Below are positions 19,783 to 28,561 of a DNA stretch of 64,000 bases, one piece after another. The notes under the pieces are model-generated. The model did no database searches and was not told where the DNA came from. It worked only from the letters and a program-made list of their open reading frames with translations. Positions within the stretch are counted from its first letter, which is position 1. Each line of letters starts with the position of its first letter. The DNA is from JANMJD01 sp963828405 (lineage in GTDB: Bacteria; Actinomycetota; Acidimicrobiia; Acidimicrobiales; Ilumatobacteraceae): the NCBI GenBank assembly GCA_963828405.1, contig CAWHEG010000031.1, forward strand, positions 620,001 to 684,000, in the 5' to 3' direction. The position numbers were made by a program, and so were the translations under genes.

Positions 19783-20458
19783 GTGCCTCGCGTTTGGTGA
19801 GCCCGCTCAGGCGGTCGTCGTGGGCGGCGAGGAAGGCGCGCACCGCGGCGGCCTCGGCCGGACCCCGGTGGGCGTACGACCGCAGTGCCCAGCCGATCGC
19901 CTTGCGGATGAAGAACTCGCGGTCCTCGGCGCGACTGGCGCACGCGGTGAACAGCCAGGCCTCGTCGGTCGCCTCCTTGGCCAGGATCTGGTGGATGATC
20001 GCCGAGCGGTCGAGCCAGATGTCGTCGTCGGCCAGCCACTGATCCATCACGGCCCGACGGTCCGGATGCCGCCGGACGATCGCCCCGACCGGATGGGCGG
20101 CGAGGTCGTCGACGGTGTCCCACCACGACTTGGCGGTGATCAGGCCTTCGAGCGCCCCGAGCGCCGAGGGCGGGAGCAGCCGTTCGTGGCGGTGGAGCAG
20201 CCCCGCCCCGACGTACTGGTACTCGCGTTCGGGGAGCTGCCAGCACGCCTCGGCCGTGGCGACGACATCGGCGGCCGCCGGCGCCGGCAGCGCGGCGAAC
20301 ACCCTGCGGGTCAGCCGCTCCCGCACGGGCGCGGTGACACCGAGGAAGGCGAAGCGGTGCTTCATGTAGGCGGCCATCGGCCCGCGACGCCCGGGATCCC
20401 CGGCATCGCCGAGCACGGCGACGATCTGCTCGACGGCCGTGTCGGACCACTCGCTCAT
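19763..20458 (-). CDS. DNA alkylation repair protein (AlkD-like HEAT-repeat glycosylase)
   Basis: Predicted all-helical HEAT-like protein removing 3-methyl and bulky alkylated bases from DNA. The 231-residue sequence has the family segments MAAYMKHRFAFLGV, EREYQYVGAGLL, AKSWWDTVDDLA with the Trp and catalytic-region Asp, DIWLDRSAIIHQ and FFIRKAIGWALRSYA with a conserved Arg/Lys pair. Length and motif order match. Start at ATG 20458. Together with alkB it makes a small alkylation-repair neighbourhood, although the two are not in the same operon. Confidence 0.9.
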   Translation of the reverse strand: MSEWSDTAVEQIVAVLGDAGDPGRRGPMAAYMKHRFAFLGVTAPVRERLTRRVFAALPAPAAADVVATAEACWQLPEREYQYVGAGLLHRHERLLPPSALGALEGLITAKSWWDTVDDLAAHPVGAIVRRHPDRRAVMDQWLADDDIWLDRSAIIHQILAKEATDEAWLFTACASRAEDREFFIRKAIGWALRSYAHRGPAEAAAVRAFLAAHDDRLSGLTKREALRRVRH

Positions 20459-20527
20459 CGCCCCACCGTAGGCGCCGGCCGGTAAACGCGGGCGAGGGAG
20501 CCGCGGGCGTCGCTAGCCTCGATCGGG

Positions 20528-21496
20528 ATGGCCGAGCCGCTGCACCCCGCACCGACGCCGGTTGCGCCGCGCGTCGGCTTCCTCGGACCGCTCGGCACCT
20601 TCACCGAGCAGGCGCTGAAGTCCCAGCCCGACCTGGCCCAGGCGGAGCTGGTGCTGTTCCGCACGATGCCCGACGTGCTCGACGCCGTGGAGGCGGGCGA
20701 GATCGACCTCGGGTTCGTGGCGATCGAGAACTCGATCGAGGGCACCGTCAACCTCACCCAGGACGAGCTCGCCTTCAACCACTCGCTGCTCATCCAACGC
20801 GAGGTCGTGCTCGACATCGAGCACTGCCTGATGGCCCTGCCGGGCACGGCCATCGACGACGTCAAGGTGGTGCTGTCCATCCCGGTGGCCAGCGCCCAGT
20901 GCCACGCCTTCCTCCGCCGGACGATGCCCCTGGCCGATCTCCGGGCGACCAACTCGACCGCCGAGGCGGCGCGGATCGTCGGTGAGCAGCTCGGCGCCGG
21001 GTCGGCCGCCGTGGCCCCGCGCATCGCCGCCGAGCTGTACGGACTCGAGATCCTCGCCGAGGACATCGCCGACCACCCGGGCAACCAGACCCGCTTCGTC
21101 GTCGTCGCCCGTGAGGGCGTCCCGGCGGCCACCGGTCACGACCGCACGGCGATCGTCGTCTACCAGCGGGCCGACGAGCCGGGCAGCCTGATCTCGATCC
21201 TCCAGGAGTTCGCCGCAAGGCGGATCAACCTGTCCAACCTGATCTCGCGCCCGACCAAGGTCGGCGGACTCGGTGAGTACTGTTTCGTGATCTACGCCGA
21301 CGGGCACGTCACCGATCCCCTTGTGGCCGACACGCTGCGCGATCTGAAGGCCAAGCAGGGCGACGTCAAGTTCCTCGGCTCGTACCCGGCGGCCGGGCGT
21401 CATGCCCACCACGCCCGCGAGCACGCCGATCTGCGCTGGCGGCTCGCCGACGACTGGATGAACACCCTGCTGACCGCGGTACGACCGACGGCGTGA
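20528..21496 (+). CDS. pheA: Prephenate dehydratase
   Basis: Converts prephenate to phenylpyruvate in phenylalanine synthesis. Monofunctional 322-residue form: VGFLGPLGTFTEQAL at the N-terminus, VAIENSIEGTVNLTQDEL, and the catalytic NQTRFVVV with the essential Thr and Phe, followed by an ACT domain (EPGSLISILQEFAARRINLS, then SRPTKVGGLGEYCFVIY) that would bind phenylalanine for feedback control. No chorismate mutase domain is fused. Start at ATG 20528. Divergent from the AlkD-like gene. No other aromatic amino acid genes are adjacent. Confidence 0.95.
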   Translation: MAEPLHPAPTPVAPRVGFLGPLGTFTEQALKSQPDLAQAELVLFRTMPDVLDAVEAGEIDLGFVAIENSIEGTVNLTQDELAFNHSLLIQREVVLDIEHCLMALPGTAIDDVKVVLSIPVASAQCHAFLRRTMPLADLRATNSTAEAARIVGEQLGAGSAAVAPRIAAELYGLEILAEDIADHPGNQTRFVVVAREGVPAATGHDRTAIVVYQRADEPGSLISILQEFAARRINLSNLISRPTKVGGLGEYCFVIYADGHVTDPLVADTLRDLKAKQGDVKFLGSYPAAGRHAHHAREHADLRWRLADDWMNTLLTAVRPTA

Positions 21497-21608
21497 CCAG
21501 CCGCCCGGCGACGACCATCGAGTCGACGTCGGGATCGGCGCCCACGCCAGGCCACCTCGGAGGCCGACGTCAGGCTCCCTCCTCGGGCTCCCGCCTCGGG
21601 CTCCCGCC

Positions 21609-22805
21609 TCAGGCTCCTGCCGACGACTGGTCGAACGGCGTCGAACCGCTGCGTGCCTTCTTCGCCGAGAAGCCCCGACCGAGAGCCAGATCGGCGAGTC
21701 GCTGGACGTAGAGGTCGTCGCGGAAGTGGAGGGTGAACGTGCGGGCGTCGCGCACCATCTGACCGAGCGGGTAGCGCTCGTGGGCGGCCCGGGCACCGAC
21801 GATGTCGAACCCGTCGAAGGGGATCGACAGCACCGCGTTCTTGGCCAGGTGCATCGCCCGGATGGCATCGGCCTCGGCGAGATCGAAGTCGTCACCGGCG
21901 TCGAGCCGATCGGCCGCGGCATACAGGCCGCAGCGCGCCGCGTAGAGCTGGGCGTCCATCCGTCCGAGGCGCACCTTGACCGCCTCGGAGTCGCGCAGGT
22001 CGGGCCGGCTGGCGACGTAGCCGGCGATGAAGTCGAAGGCGGCCTGGGCCGTGCCGAGGTGGTTGGCCGCGTAGCCGCACGAGAACGTGCGGGGGTCGTC
22101 CTTGATCCACCCACCGGGGCGCCCGACGACGTGGTCGTCGGGAACGAAGACGTCGGCGAAGGTGACGCTGCCCGACACCGTCGAGCGCATCCCGAGCATC
22201 TGCCAGTCGTCGTGGCGGGTCACCCCGGGGGCACCGGTCGGAACGAGGGCGAAGACCATCCGGTCGACGTACGGCGTGTCCCCCTCGACGGCGCACCAGA
22301 CCATCAGGTACTTGGCGATCGCGGCGACCGAGGCGAACGCCTTGCGCGCCGTCAGCCGATATCCGCCGTCCACCCTGGTGAGCTCCGAGTCGAGCACCTC
22401 GGCGCCGTTCTCGTAGAGGTGCGCCTCGGAGCCGAGCGAGGCGCAGAACGCGCCGCCGAGCACGTCGGCCAGGATGCGGTCGCGTTGGGCGCCCTTGGCA
22501 TGCCAGCCGAGGATGCCGACCGCGTGGTTGTGCACCTGGAGGAGCTGCGCCGTGTTCGTGTCCCAGTAGGCGAGCCGTTCGAGGATGCGGTAGAAGCCCG
22601 AGAAGTTGCCGGGACGCCAGTACCCGTAGCCGCCGTACTCCACGGGGACGGTGAGCTTGTGGAAGCCGGCCTCGACCGATTCGGCGAAGGCCTCGAACGG
22701 GAAGCTCGACGTCGCGTCGAGCTTCCGCTGGCGCTCGCGGAATCGCGGCCCGAGCTCCTCGACACGGGCCAGCAGTTCCCTGGTGATGTCCGTCATTGCC
22801 GGCAT
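21609..22805 (-). CDS. Acyl-CoA dehydrogenase family flavoprotein
   Basis: Flavin-dependent enzyme of the acyl-CoA dehydrogenase superfamily, 398 residues: N-terminal helical domain (KLTVPVEYGGYGYWRPG), central beta domain (SLGSEAHLYENGAEVL; DDWQMLGMRSTVSGSVTF), C-terminal helical domain. The beta-domain is closer to the DszC/monooxygenase-like branch than to classical medium-chain dehydrogenases, so it may use free flavin from a reductase or act on an unusual thioester. ATG 22805 is supported by AAGGAG eleven bases upstream. The region after its stop contains short CGGGCTCCCGCCT-type repeats inside and beyond the 3' end. Substrate unknown. Confidence 0.85.
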   Translation of the reverse strand: MPAMTDITRELLARVEELGPRFRERQRKLDATSSFPFEAFAESVEAGFHKLTVPVEYGGYGYWRPGNFSGFYRILERLAYWDTNTAQLLQVHNHAVGILGWHAKGAQRDRILADVLGGAFCASLGSEAHLYENGAEVLDSELTRVDGGYRLTARKAFASVAAIAKYLMVWCAVEGDTPYVDRMVFALVPTGAPGVTRHDDWQMLGMRSTVSGSVTFADVFVPDDHVVGRPGGWIKDDPRTFSCGYAANHLGTAQAAFDFIAGYVASRPDLRDSEAVKVRLGRMDAQLYAARCGLYAAADRLDAGDDFDLAEADAIRAMHLAKNAVLSIPFDGFDIVGARAAHERYPLGQMVRDARTFTLHFRDDLYVQRLADLALGRGFSAKKARSGSTPFDQSSAGA

Positions 22806-22867
22806 GGTCGGCGGCGCTCCTTCTGCTCGGGGCCACCCAACGTAGTCGGCGCCCGGGCGGGAGCGCC

Positions 22868-24034
22868 TCAGGCCGGCTGGCTGCCGAGGGTCGCCGTGAC
22901 CCCGATCTCCTTGCCGTCGCGGTTGACGACCAGGGCGAGTGGGTTGCCGGCGCCGGCGGCGACGATCGCGTCGCGCAGCGCCGTCTCGTCGTCGATCGCC
23001 GTGCCACCGGCCGAGACGATCACATCGCCGGACCGCATCCCCGCCGCCTCGGCGCCCGATCCGGCGACGATCTCGGTGACGAGCAGTCCGTGGTCGACGG
23101 CGAGGCCCTGGCGGCGGGCCACGGCGGCGCCGACCACGATGGTGGAGACCCCGAGGAACGGTCGCGACACCGTCTTGCCCTGCTCGAGCTGGTCGATGAT
23201 CGTGCGGGCGTTGGAGATGCCGATGGCGAACCCGACGTTCTGTGCGTCGGTCGCCCCGGCCGAGTTGACCCCGACCACCCGGCCGTCGAGGGTGAGCAGC
23301 GGCCCGCCCGAGTTGCCCGGGTTGATCGCCGCGTCGGTCTGCAGGAGGTGGCTGAGGTGCTCGCCGTTGTCGGTGTCGATCGAGCGGTCGACACCCGAGA
23401 CGATCCCCGTCGTCGCCGTCGGGCCACCGGTGAGGCCGAGGGCGTTGCCGATGGCCACGACCGGCGTGCCGACGGCCAGGCCGGTCGACTCCCCGAGCGT
23501 CAGCGCGGCGAGCCCGCTGCCGTCGATGTCGATCACCGCCAGGTCGTCGGTACGGTCGACACCGACGATGGTGGCCTCGTGCTCGGAACCGTCGTGCAAG
23601 GTGACGCTGACCGCCGTGGCGTCGGCGACGACGTGGGCGTTGGTGACGATGGCCCCGTCCGGGGAGATCAGGAATCCACTGCCCTCACCGCTCCCGCCGG
23701 GGAGTTGGACCGAGATGCTGACCACCGACGGCAGTGCGGCCGCCACCAACCCGGTCACGTCCTGCGCACCGGCCGGGGAGACGGCGAGCGGGGGCGCCGC
23801 AGTCTGGGCCGGCGCCTCGCTCCGCTGCGATCGGCCACCGAGCCAGCCGGCCACCCCGCCGCCGGCCACACTGACGGCGACGAGGGCGGCCAGGCCGATC
23901 CGGTGCCGCCGACGCCCGGGGAGGCGGGGCGGGGCCAGCGGCGGTGGGGGATCCATTGGCAGGCCGACCGGCGGCGGTCCGACGTACGCGGCGTCGGACG
24001 GGGGTGGAGGTGGCGGAATCATGGTGGGAATCAT
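22868..24034 (-). CDS. HtrA/DegP-like membrane-anchored serine protease with PDZ domain
   Basis: Envelope protein-quality protease (S1C family), 388 residues. Pro-rich cytoplasmic N-terminus (IPPPPPP), one membrane helix (IGLAALVAVSVAGGGVAGWL), trypsin-like domain with His in VTNAHVV, Asp in TDDLAVIDI and Ser in INPGNSGGPLL, then a PDZ domain (LLVTEIVAGSGAEAAGMRSG, DVIVSAGGT). This is the actinobacterial HtrA/PepD layout. ATG 24034 has AGGAG seven bases upstream. Catalytic triad intact. Confidence 0.93.
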   Translation of the reverse strand: MIPTMIPPPPPPSDAAYVGPPPVGLPMDPPPPLAPPRLPGRRRHRIGLAALVAVSVAGGGVAGWLGGRSQRSEAPAQTAAPPLAVSPAGAQDVTGLVAAALPSVVSISVQLPGGSGEGSGFLISPDGAIVTNAHVVADATAVSVTLHDGSEHEATIVGVDRTDDLAVIDIDGSGLAALTLGESTGLAVGTPVVAIGNALGLTGGPTATTGIVSGVDRSIDTDNGEHLSHLLQTDAAINPGNSGGPLLTLDGRVVGVNSAGATDAQNVGFAIGISNARTIIDQLEQGKTVSRPFLGVSTIVVGAAVARRQGLAVDHGLLVTEIVAGSGAEAAGMRSGDVIVSAGGTAIDDETALRDAIVAAGAGNPLALVVNRDGKEIGVTATLGSQPA

Positions 24035-24391
24035 GGCGTGGCTCCTGGGGGGATCGGACAACAACACGGTGTCTGGCGAGGTCGGCGGCTCACGCTCTGA
24101 CCTCCTGACGGATGACGACGAGGTAGTCGGCGACGAACAGGGCCAGGCGAGGCCGCAGCTGCCAGGAGCGAGCACGTCGGCGGCGACCGACCTCGAGCTC
24201 AGTTGGCCTTCGCGCTCGACGCTGTCGACACCCGTGATCAGCGCCCGACGATGTGTCGGTCCGGGGCGGTGGTCCTCGACTTCCCCGATCGGAGTGACAC
24301 CGCCCCGGACCGACCCCGGCAGGTGTGCGGGAGCGATCCTCCACCGGCAGAGTGCGTCGGCGGGCGCTGCCCGGGCGGTAGCTTCCGGGAA
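24035..24391. other. Intergenic region between the divergent protease and MFS genes
   Basis: This 357-base gap holds no convincing gene. Short open frames on both strands lack recognisable protein features. Its one clear structure is the 17-bp inverted repeat described separately. Confidence 0.6.
24255..24314. promoter_or_regulatory. 17-bp perfect inverted repeat upstream of MFS transporter
   Basis: GTCGGTCCGGGGCGGTG (24255-24271) and its exact reverse complement (24298-24314) are separated by 26 bases that contain the palindrome CCGATCGG. It lies 77 bases before the transporter GTG. It could be a repressor operator, an attenuator stem in the leader, or a terminator for upstream antisense transcription; no T tract follows. 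Confidence 0.6.
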
Positions 24392-25765
24392 GTGCCCACA
24401 CCGATCCAGTCGAACCCCCAGCCCGTGCAGGTGTCGGTGGGCAAGGCGATGGGAACGATCTTCTCGACCGTCTTCATCGACCTGCTCGGCTTCGGGATCC
24501 TGATCCCGGTCTTCCCGCTGCTGATCAGCCCCGGATCGCCGTTCCGGGTCACGCCCGAGGGCTGGGGCTTCACCCGTTCGCTGATCATGCTCGGCTGGCT
24601 GCAGGCCGTTTACCCCTTCTTCACCTTCGTCGCCGCGCCGATCCTCGGGCAGCTGTCGGACCGTTACGGCCGCCGTCCGGTGCTCGCCTTCTCCGTCGGC
24701 GGCACGGCGATCGGCTACGTGCTGTTCGCCATCGGCATCCTGCAGAAGAACATCCCGCTGCTGTTCGCCGCCCGGGCGCTCGACGGTGCCACCGGCGGCA
24801 ACCTCGCCGTGGCCCAGGCGGCGATCGGCGACATCTCGACCGACGCCAACCGGGCCCGCAACTTCGGAATGCTCGGCGCCGCCTTCGGCCTCGGCTTCGT
24901 CATCGGGCCGTATCTCGGCGGGCGGCTGAGCGCCCCGGACACGTCGTTCTACGGGATCTTCCACACCCCCGGATGGTTCGACGCGACCACGCCGTTCTGG
25001 TTCGCCGCCGGGTTGGCGGCCCTGAACTGCATCAACATCATCGTCCGCTTCCCCGAGACGATCGCCCACCTCGATCCCGAAAAGCACATCCGTCTCGGCC
25101 AATCACTGAACAACGTCCGGCGGGGATTCGCCGACATCCGCCTGCGCGTCCCGTTGCTCGCCGCCTTCTGCTTCACCGCCGGGTTCACGTTCTTCACCAC
25201 CTTCTTCGGCGTGTACCTCGCCCGCAGGTTCGGGTTCACCCAGTCGAGGACCGGCGACTTCTTCGCCATCGTGGGGATCTTCATCGCCATCTCGCAGGCG
25301 GTGCTCGTCGGGCTGTTCGCCAGGAGGTACGGCGACTTCTCGATCCTGCGCTGGTCGTTCTTCGGGGTGGCGGCGATGGTCGCGGTGTTCTTCATGGCCG
25401 GGAGCTCGACCCTGCTGTACTGGATGATCCCGCTGTTCACGTTGTTCAACGGCCTGTCGATGGCCAACCTGTCGAGCCTGGTCAGCCGGTCCGCGGCGCC
25501 GGGTCGCCAGGGCGAGGCGATGGGCATCTACTCGAGTGTGCAGAACCTCGCCCAGGTCCCGGCATCGGCGCTGGTCGGCTACATCACGGGCTCGGCGGCC
25601 GCCTCACGCACCCCGCTGGTCGTGTCGGCCCTGACCATCGCCCTCGCCGGAGCGGTGTTCCTCGTCCTCTTCCGGCCGACCGCCGACCTCCGGCGGGACG
25701 GACCCACACCTCGATCACGTCGGCGCGTCGGCGACGGCATTCCCAGCGAATCCACGGCCGGCTGA
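24392..25765 (+). CDS. MFS transporter, TetA-like
   Basis: Drug:proton antiporter-type major facilitator with about 12 membrane segments and 457 residues. The diagnostic loop between helices 2 and 3 is GQLSDRYGRRPVL; the motif C region is GAAFGLGFVIGPYLGG; N-terminal helix IFSTVFIDLLGFGILIPVFP is the TetA/MFS_1 pattern. Substrate cannot be deduced. Two extra-loop residues runs (GIFHTPGWFDATTPFW) lengthen the loop after helix 5. The GTG at 24392 is the best start; a later GTG at VSVGKAMG would shorten it by a few residues. A large inverted repeat precedes the gene. Confidence 0.88.
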   Translation: MPTPIQSNPQPVQVSVGKAMGTIFSTVFIDLLGFGILIPVFPLLISPGSPFRVTPEGWGFTRSLIMLGWLQAVYPFFTFVAAPILGQLSDRYGRRPVLAFSVGGTAIGYVLFAIGILQKNIPLLFAARALDGATGGNLAVAQAAIGDISTDANRARNFGMLGAAFGLGFVIGPYLGGRLSAPDTSFYGIFHTPGWFDATTPFWFAAGLAALNCINIIVRFPETIAHLDPEKHIRLGQSLNNVRRGFADIRLRVPLLAAFCFTAGFTFFTTFFGVYLARRFGFTQSRTGDFFAIVGIFIAISQAVLVGLFARRYGDFSILRWSFFGVAAMVAVFFMAGSSTLLYWMIPLFTLFNGLSMANLSSLVSRSAAPGRQGEAMGIYSSVQNLAQVPASALVGYITGSAAASRTPLVVSALTIALAGAVFLVLFRPTADLRRDGPTPRSRRRVGDGIPSESTAG

Positions 25766-25793
25766 CGGCGGACGCCCGGTTCCAGGTGCTTCG

Positions 25794-26777
25794 ATGGAGC
25801 CGATGAACGGCACCCGATTCCTCGACGATCCCCTGTCGCGTCGCACGTTGCTCGCCGGCGCCGGGCTGGCCGCGCTGCTTGCCGCCTGCGGTTCGAGCGA
25901 CTCGCCGGCGACGGCACCGGCCACGTCCGGTGGGTCGACCACAGCGCCCGGCGCCGCCGCGCCCCGGGCGACCAACGCGCCGCCCACCGTGCCGGCTGCG
26001 GCGACCACCGTGGTCGTGCCCACGGCGCCGGCCGCCCCGGTCTCGGCGACCTCGACGCTGACCGCAGCCGATTTCACCGGGATGGGCACCTGCGTCCTGG
26101 CTCCGGAGAAGACGGCCGGGCCGTTCCCCCTCGACGAGCAGTTCGACCGTTCCGACATCACCGAGGGCGTGGCCGGCCACCCGTTACGGCTCGGCCTGCG
26201 CGTCCTCGACGCGGCCTGCGCCCCGGTGACCGGCGCCCGGGTCGAGATCTGGCACGCCGACGCCACCGGCGACTACTCGGCGTTCGTCGACAACGGTGGC
26301 GGCAAGGACGACGGGGCGGGCACGACGTTCCTGCGGGGCACGCAGGCGGTGAACGCCGACGGCATCGCCGAGTTCCTCACCATCTACCCCGGCTGGTACC
26401 GGGGCCGGGCCGTGCACATCCATCTGCGGGTGCACGTCGACGGCCACGTGGCGCTCACCTCGCAGCTGTTCTTCGACGAGGCGTACACCGGCGGTGTCTA
26501 CGCCGCGGCGCCGTACGCCGAGTTCGGCACGCCCGACACGACCAACGCCGCCGACCGCATCGCCGGCGACGTGGCCGCGGAGGGCACGATGCTCGTCACC
26601 ACCGGCGCCGAGACGGCCAACGGACCGGGCTCGATCAGCCTGCACAACCTGGCGATCGACCCCGCCACGGTGTCGACGGGAGACGCCGCCGGACCCGGCG
26701 GTCCGCCGCCCGCCGGTCCGCCGCCGGCGCCGACGACCCAGGCCGTCGCCACGACGGTGGGGACCCCGACCCTCTAG
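25794..26777 (+). CDS. Tat-exported, lipid-anchored intradiol ring-cleavage dioxygenase family protein
   Basis: Nonheme Fe(III) dioxygenase fold (protocatechuate/catechol dioxygenase family), but exported: the N-terminus LSRRTLLAGAGLAALLAAC combines a twin-arginine motif with a lipobox ending in Cys. After a Ser/Thr/Pro/Ala linker the catalytic domain begins TAGPFPLDEQFDRSDIT. Iron ligands are visible as the Tyr pair in YPGWYRGR and the His pair in AVHIHLRVH; EIWHADATGDYSAF is the usual substrate-side segment. A Gly/Pro-rich tail ends the protein. 327 residues. Extracytoplasmic members are known in actinobacteria and their substrates are mostly undefined. It follows the MFS gene by 28 bases on the same strand, so co-transcription is possible. 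Confidence 0.88.
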   Translation: MEPMNGTRFLDDPLSRRTLLAGAGLAALLAACGSSDSPATAPATSGGSTTAPGAAAPRATNAPPTVPAAATTVVVPTAPAAPVSATSTLTAADFTGMGTCVLAPEKTAGPFPLDEQFDRSDITEGVAGHPLRLGLRVLDAACAPVTGARVEIWHADATGDYSAFVDNGGGKDDGAGTTFLRGTQAVNADGIAEFLTIYPGWYRGRAVHIHLRVHVDGHVALTSQLFFDEAYTGGVYAAAPYAEFGTPDTTNAADRIAGDVAAEGTMLVTTGAETANGPGSISLHNLAIDPATVSTGDAAGPGGPPPAGPPPAPTTQAVATTVGTPTL

Positions 26778-26791
26778 GAGGCTCCCGCCCG

Positions 26792-27256
26792 TCAGGCGAA
26801 GCGACTGGCGAACCCGATGCGGATGGCCGTCGGGAAGCACTGTTCGACGTAGGCGTACATCGAGCCGACGACCCGGTCGAATTCGGCGGCGTCGAGCACG
26901 GCGATCGGGAGTTCGCCGCGCAGGTAGACGGCGTTCTCGAGCCCGATCGAGAAATGGGCGCCGACGAGTCGGTCGTTGCGGCGCAACAGGTGCTCGTAGA
27001 GCTGCTCGGCGTTCTCCTCCGGGGCGGGCATGAAGTAGGTCTCGTAGCGCAGCGTGCGCTGGCCGAGGGTCAGCCACACGGTGATGAAGTCCTTCTCCTC
27101 GCCGCGCATCCGCACGAACCAGCGGCGTTCGTTCTCACCCGGCGCGGCCCGGTCGACGGCGGCGATGACCGGGTTGTCGTCGGCGAAGCGGGTCAGCCAT
27201 TCGTCGATCGACGACTCGATCGCGTCGAGGCTGATCTCGTCGTGCCAGTCGGTCAT
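26792..27256 (-). CDS. YbjN-domain protein
   Basis: Predicted 154-residue cytoplasmic protein with the type III secretion chaperone-like fold of YbjN proteins. Recognisable: NERRWFVRMRGEEKDFITVW, LRYETYFMPAPEENAEQLYE, LLRRNDRLVGAHFSIG and ENAVYLRGELP. Members are common, often paired, in actinobacteria near mshA and phosphoglycerate mutase genes; here mshA is about 6 kb away. Biochemical role unknown; the name comes from an E. coli sensory-type regulator. Convergent with the dioxygenase gene. Confidence 0.8.
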   Translation of the reverse strand: MTDWHDEISLDAIESSIDEWLTRFADDNPVIAAVDRAAPGENERRWFVRMRGEEKDFITVWLTLGQRTLRYETYFMPAPEENAEQLYEHLLRRNDRLVGAHFSIGLENAVYLRGELPIAVLDAAEFDRVVGSMYAYVEQCFPTAIRIGFASRFA

Positions 27257-27304
27257 GGGGGCAGGCTAGTGAGGTGGTCACCCGCGCAGCGGCAGAGGTG
27301 GGGG

Positions 27305-28561
27305 CTACACGTTGGGACGGTGGAGCGCCGCACGCCAGGTGAGACGCGAGCCGGTGTGGAGGAGATTGCGTTCGTAGAGACGTCCGGCGAGTCGCACGAT
27401 CGCTGCCGTCGTGACGACCACCAGAACGATCGACAGCGCGATCTGCCACGCGGGCGGTGTCGACGCGGCGATCCGCATCGGCATCACGAGCGGCGACGTG
27501 ATCGGGAACAGCGACGCCATTGTCGAGAACGTCGAATCCGGCTCACGCACGGCCTGGAGACTGGCGAAGTAGCTGACGAGGAAGGGGATCATGACGGGCA
27601 CCGTGACGCTGGACGCGTCCTCCTGCCGGGAGACCAGCGATCCGGCCATGCCGAACAGCGTCGCGTTGAGTCCGAACCCGAGCAGGAACCAGATGCCGAG
27701 CCACACGACGCCGGCGACCGGAACCTTCGGGACGTCGACATCTCGCACCGCCCACATCGTCACGAGCGCGGTGACCGACACGACGACGACCTGCAGCAGC
27801 CCGACCAATCCGATGCCGAGCGTCTTGCCTGCGAGGAGTTGGCGTGCGCGGACATGGCCCAGCAGCACCTCGACGACCCGTGACGACTTCTCCTCGATCA
27901 CGCCGTTGAGCAACAGACTCCCGTAGATCTGGACGGTCATGAACAGGAAGATGACGCCGACGGACGCGGTGGCCACCCGCACCTGCCTGTCCCGGGGTTC
28001 CGGTTCGAGGATGACGTTGTCGATCTGCGCCGGCGACAGAACGAACGACAGTGTCGACGCATCGATGCCCTCGGCGTCCGCCCACTCCTCAAGACGTACG
28101 GATCGGATGGCACTCGCGATCACCGTCTCGGTGAAGGCGTCCGCGGCGCGGCGCCAGAGGATGGTGTCGTCGCTCACCGCGACGTCGACATCGCCCGAAC
28201 CGACGGCCGCCTTGGCTGCGTCGGTCGTGCTGAACGTACGAACGTTCGCCTTCAGCTCCGCCGGACCGGCGATCGCTTCGATGGCTGCGGCCAGGCCACC
28301 AGGACCATCGGCGGCAGTGACGTCGCCGGAGGCGTCGACGATGCCGATGTCGACGGTCTGGTGCGTGTCGCGGTTGGGCAGGACGGTGGCGAGGAGGACG
28401 GCACCGATCGTGGCAAGGATCATGATCCCGGTCGAGATCGCGAAGGTGCGGGAACGTGTTCGTTGACGAACCTCGCGTGCGGCGACGAGCACCACTGGGT
28501 GGCGGCGACTCACCAGGCGCGCCGCGTTCGGTTCGCGCGTGCCCGGTTCGCGCCTCTTCAC
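27305..28561 (-). CDS. ABC-2 type transporter permease (NatB-like)
   Basis: Membrane subunit of an ABC exporter, 418 residues. N-terminal helix ISTGIMILATIGAVLLATVL, a large extracytoplasmic domain of about 160 residues (IVDASGDVTAADGPGG onward), then about five C-terminal helices, with the signature stretch NGVIEEKSSRVVEVLLGHVR of ABC-2/NatB permeases. Start GTG overlaps the ATPase stop (GTGA), giving translational coupling. Substrate unknown; NatAB relatives export sodium, others lipids or drugs. Confidence 0.9.
   Translation of the reverse strand: MKRREPGTREPNAARLVSRRHPVVLVAAREVRQRTRSRTFAISTGIMILATIGAVLLATVLPNRDTHQTVDIGIVDASGDVTAADGPGGLAAAIEAIAGPAELKANVRTFSTTDAAKAAVGSGDVDVAVSDDTILWRRAADAFTETVIASAIRSVRLEEWADAEGIDASTLSFVLSPAQIDNVILEPEPRDRQVRVATASVGVIFLFMTVQIYGSLLLNGVIEEKSSRVVEVLLGHVRARQLLAGKTLGIGLVGLLQVVVVSVTALVTMWAVRDVDVPKVPVAGVVWLGIWFLLGFGLNATLFGMAGSLVSRQEDASSVTVPVMIPFLVSYFASLQAVREPDSTFSTMASLFPITSPLVMPMRIAASTPPAWQIALSIVLVVVTTAAIVRLAGRLYERNLLHTGSRLTWRAALHRPNV

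Noticed and set aside
24255..24314. Terminal inverted repeats of a tiny insertion sequence or MITE
   Set aside because: Only 26 bases between arms, no target duplication seen.
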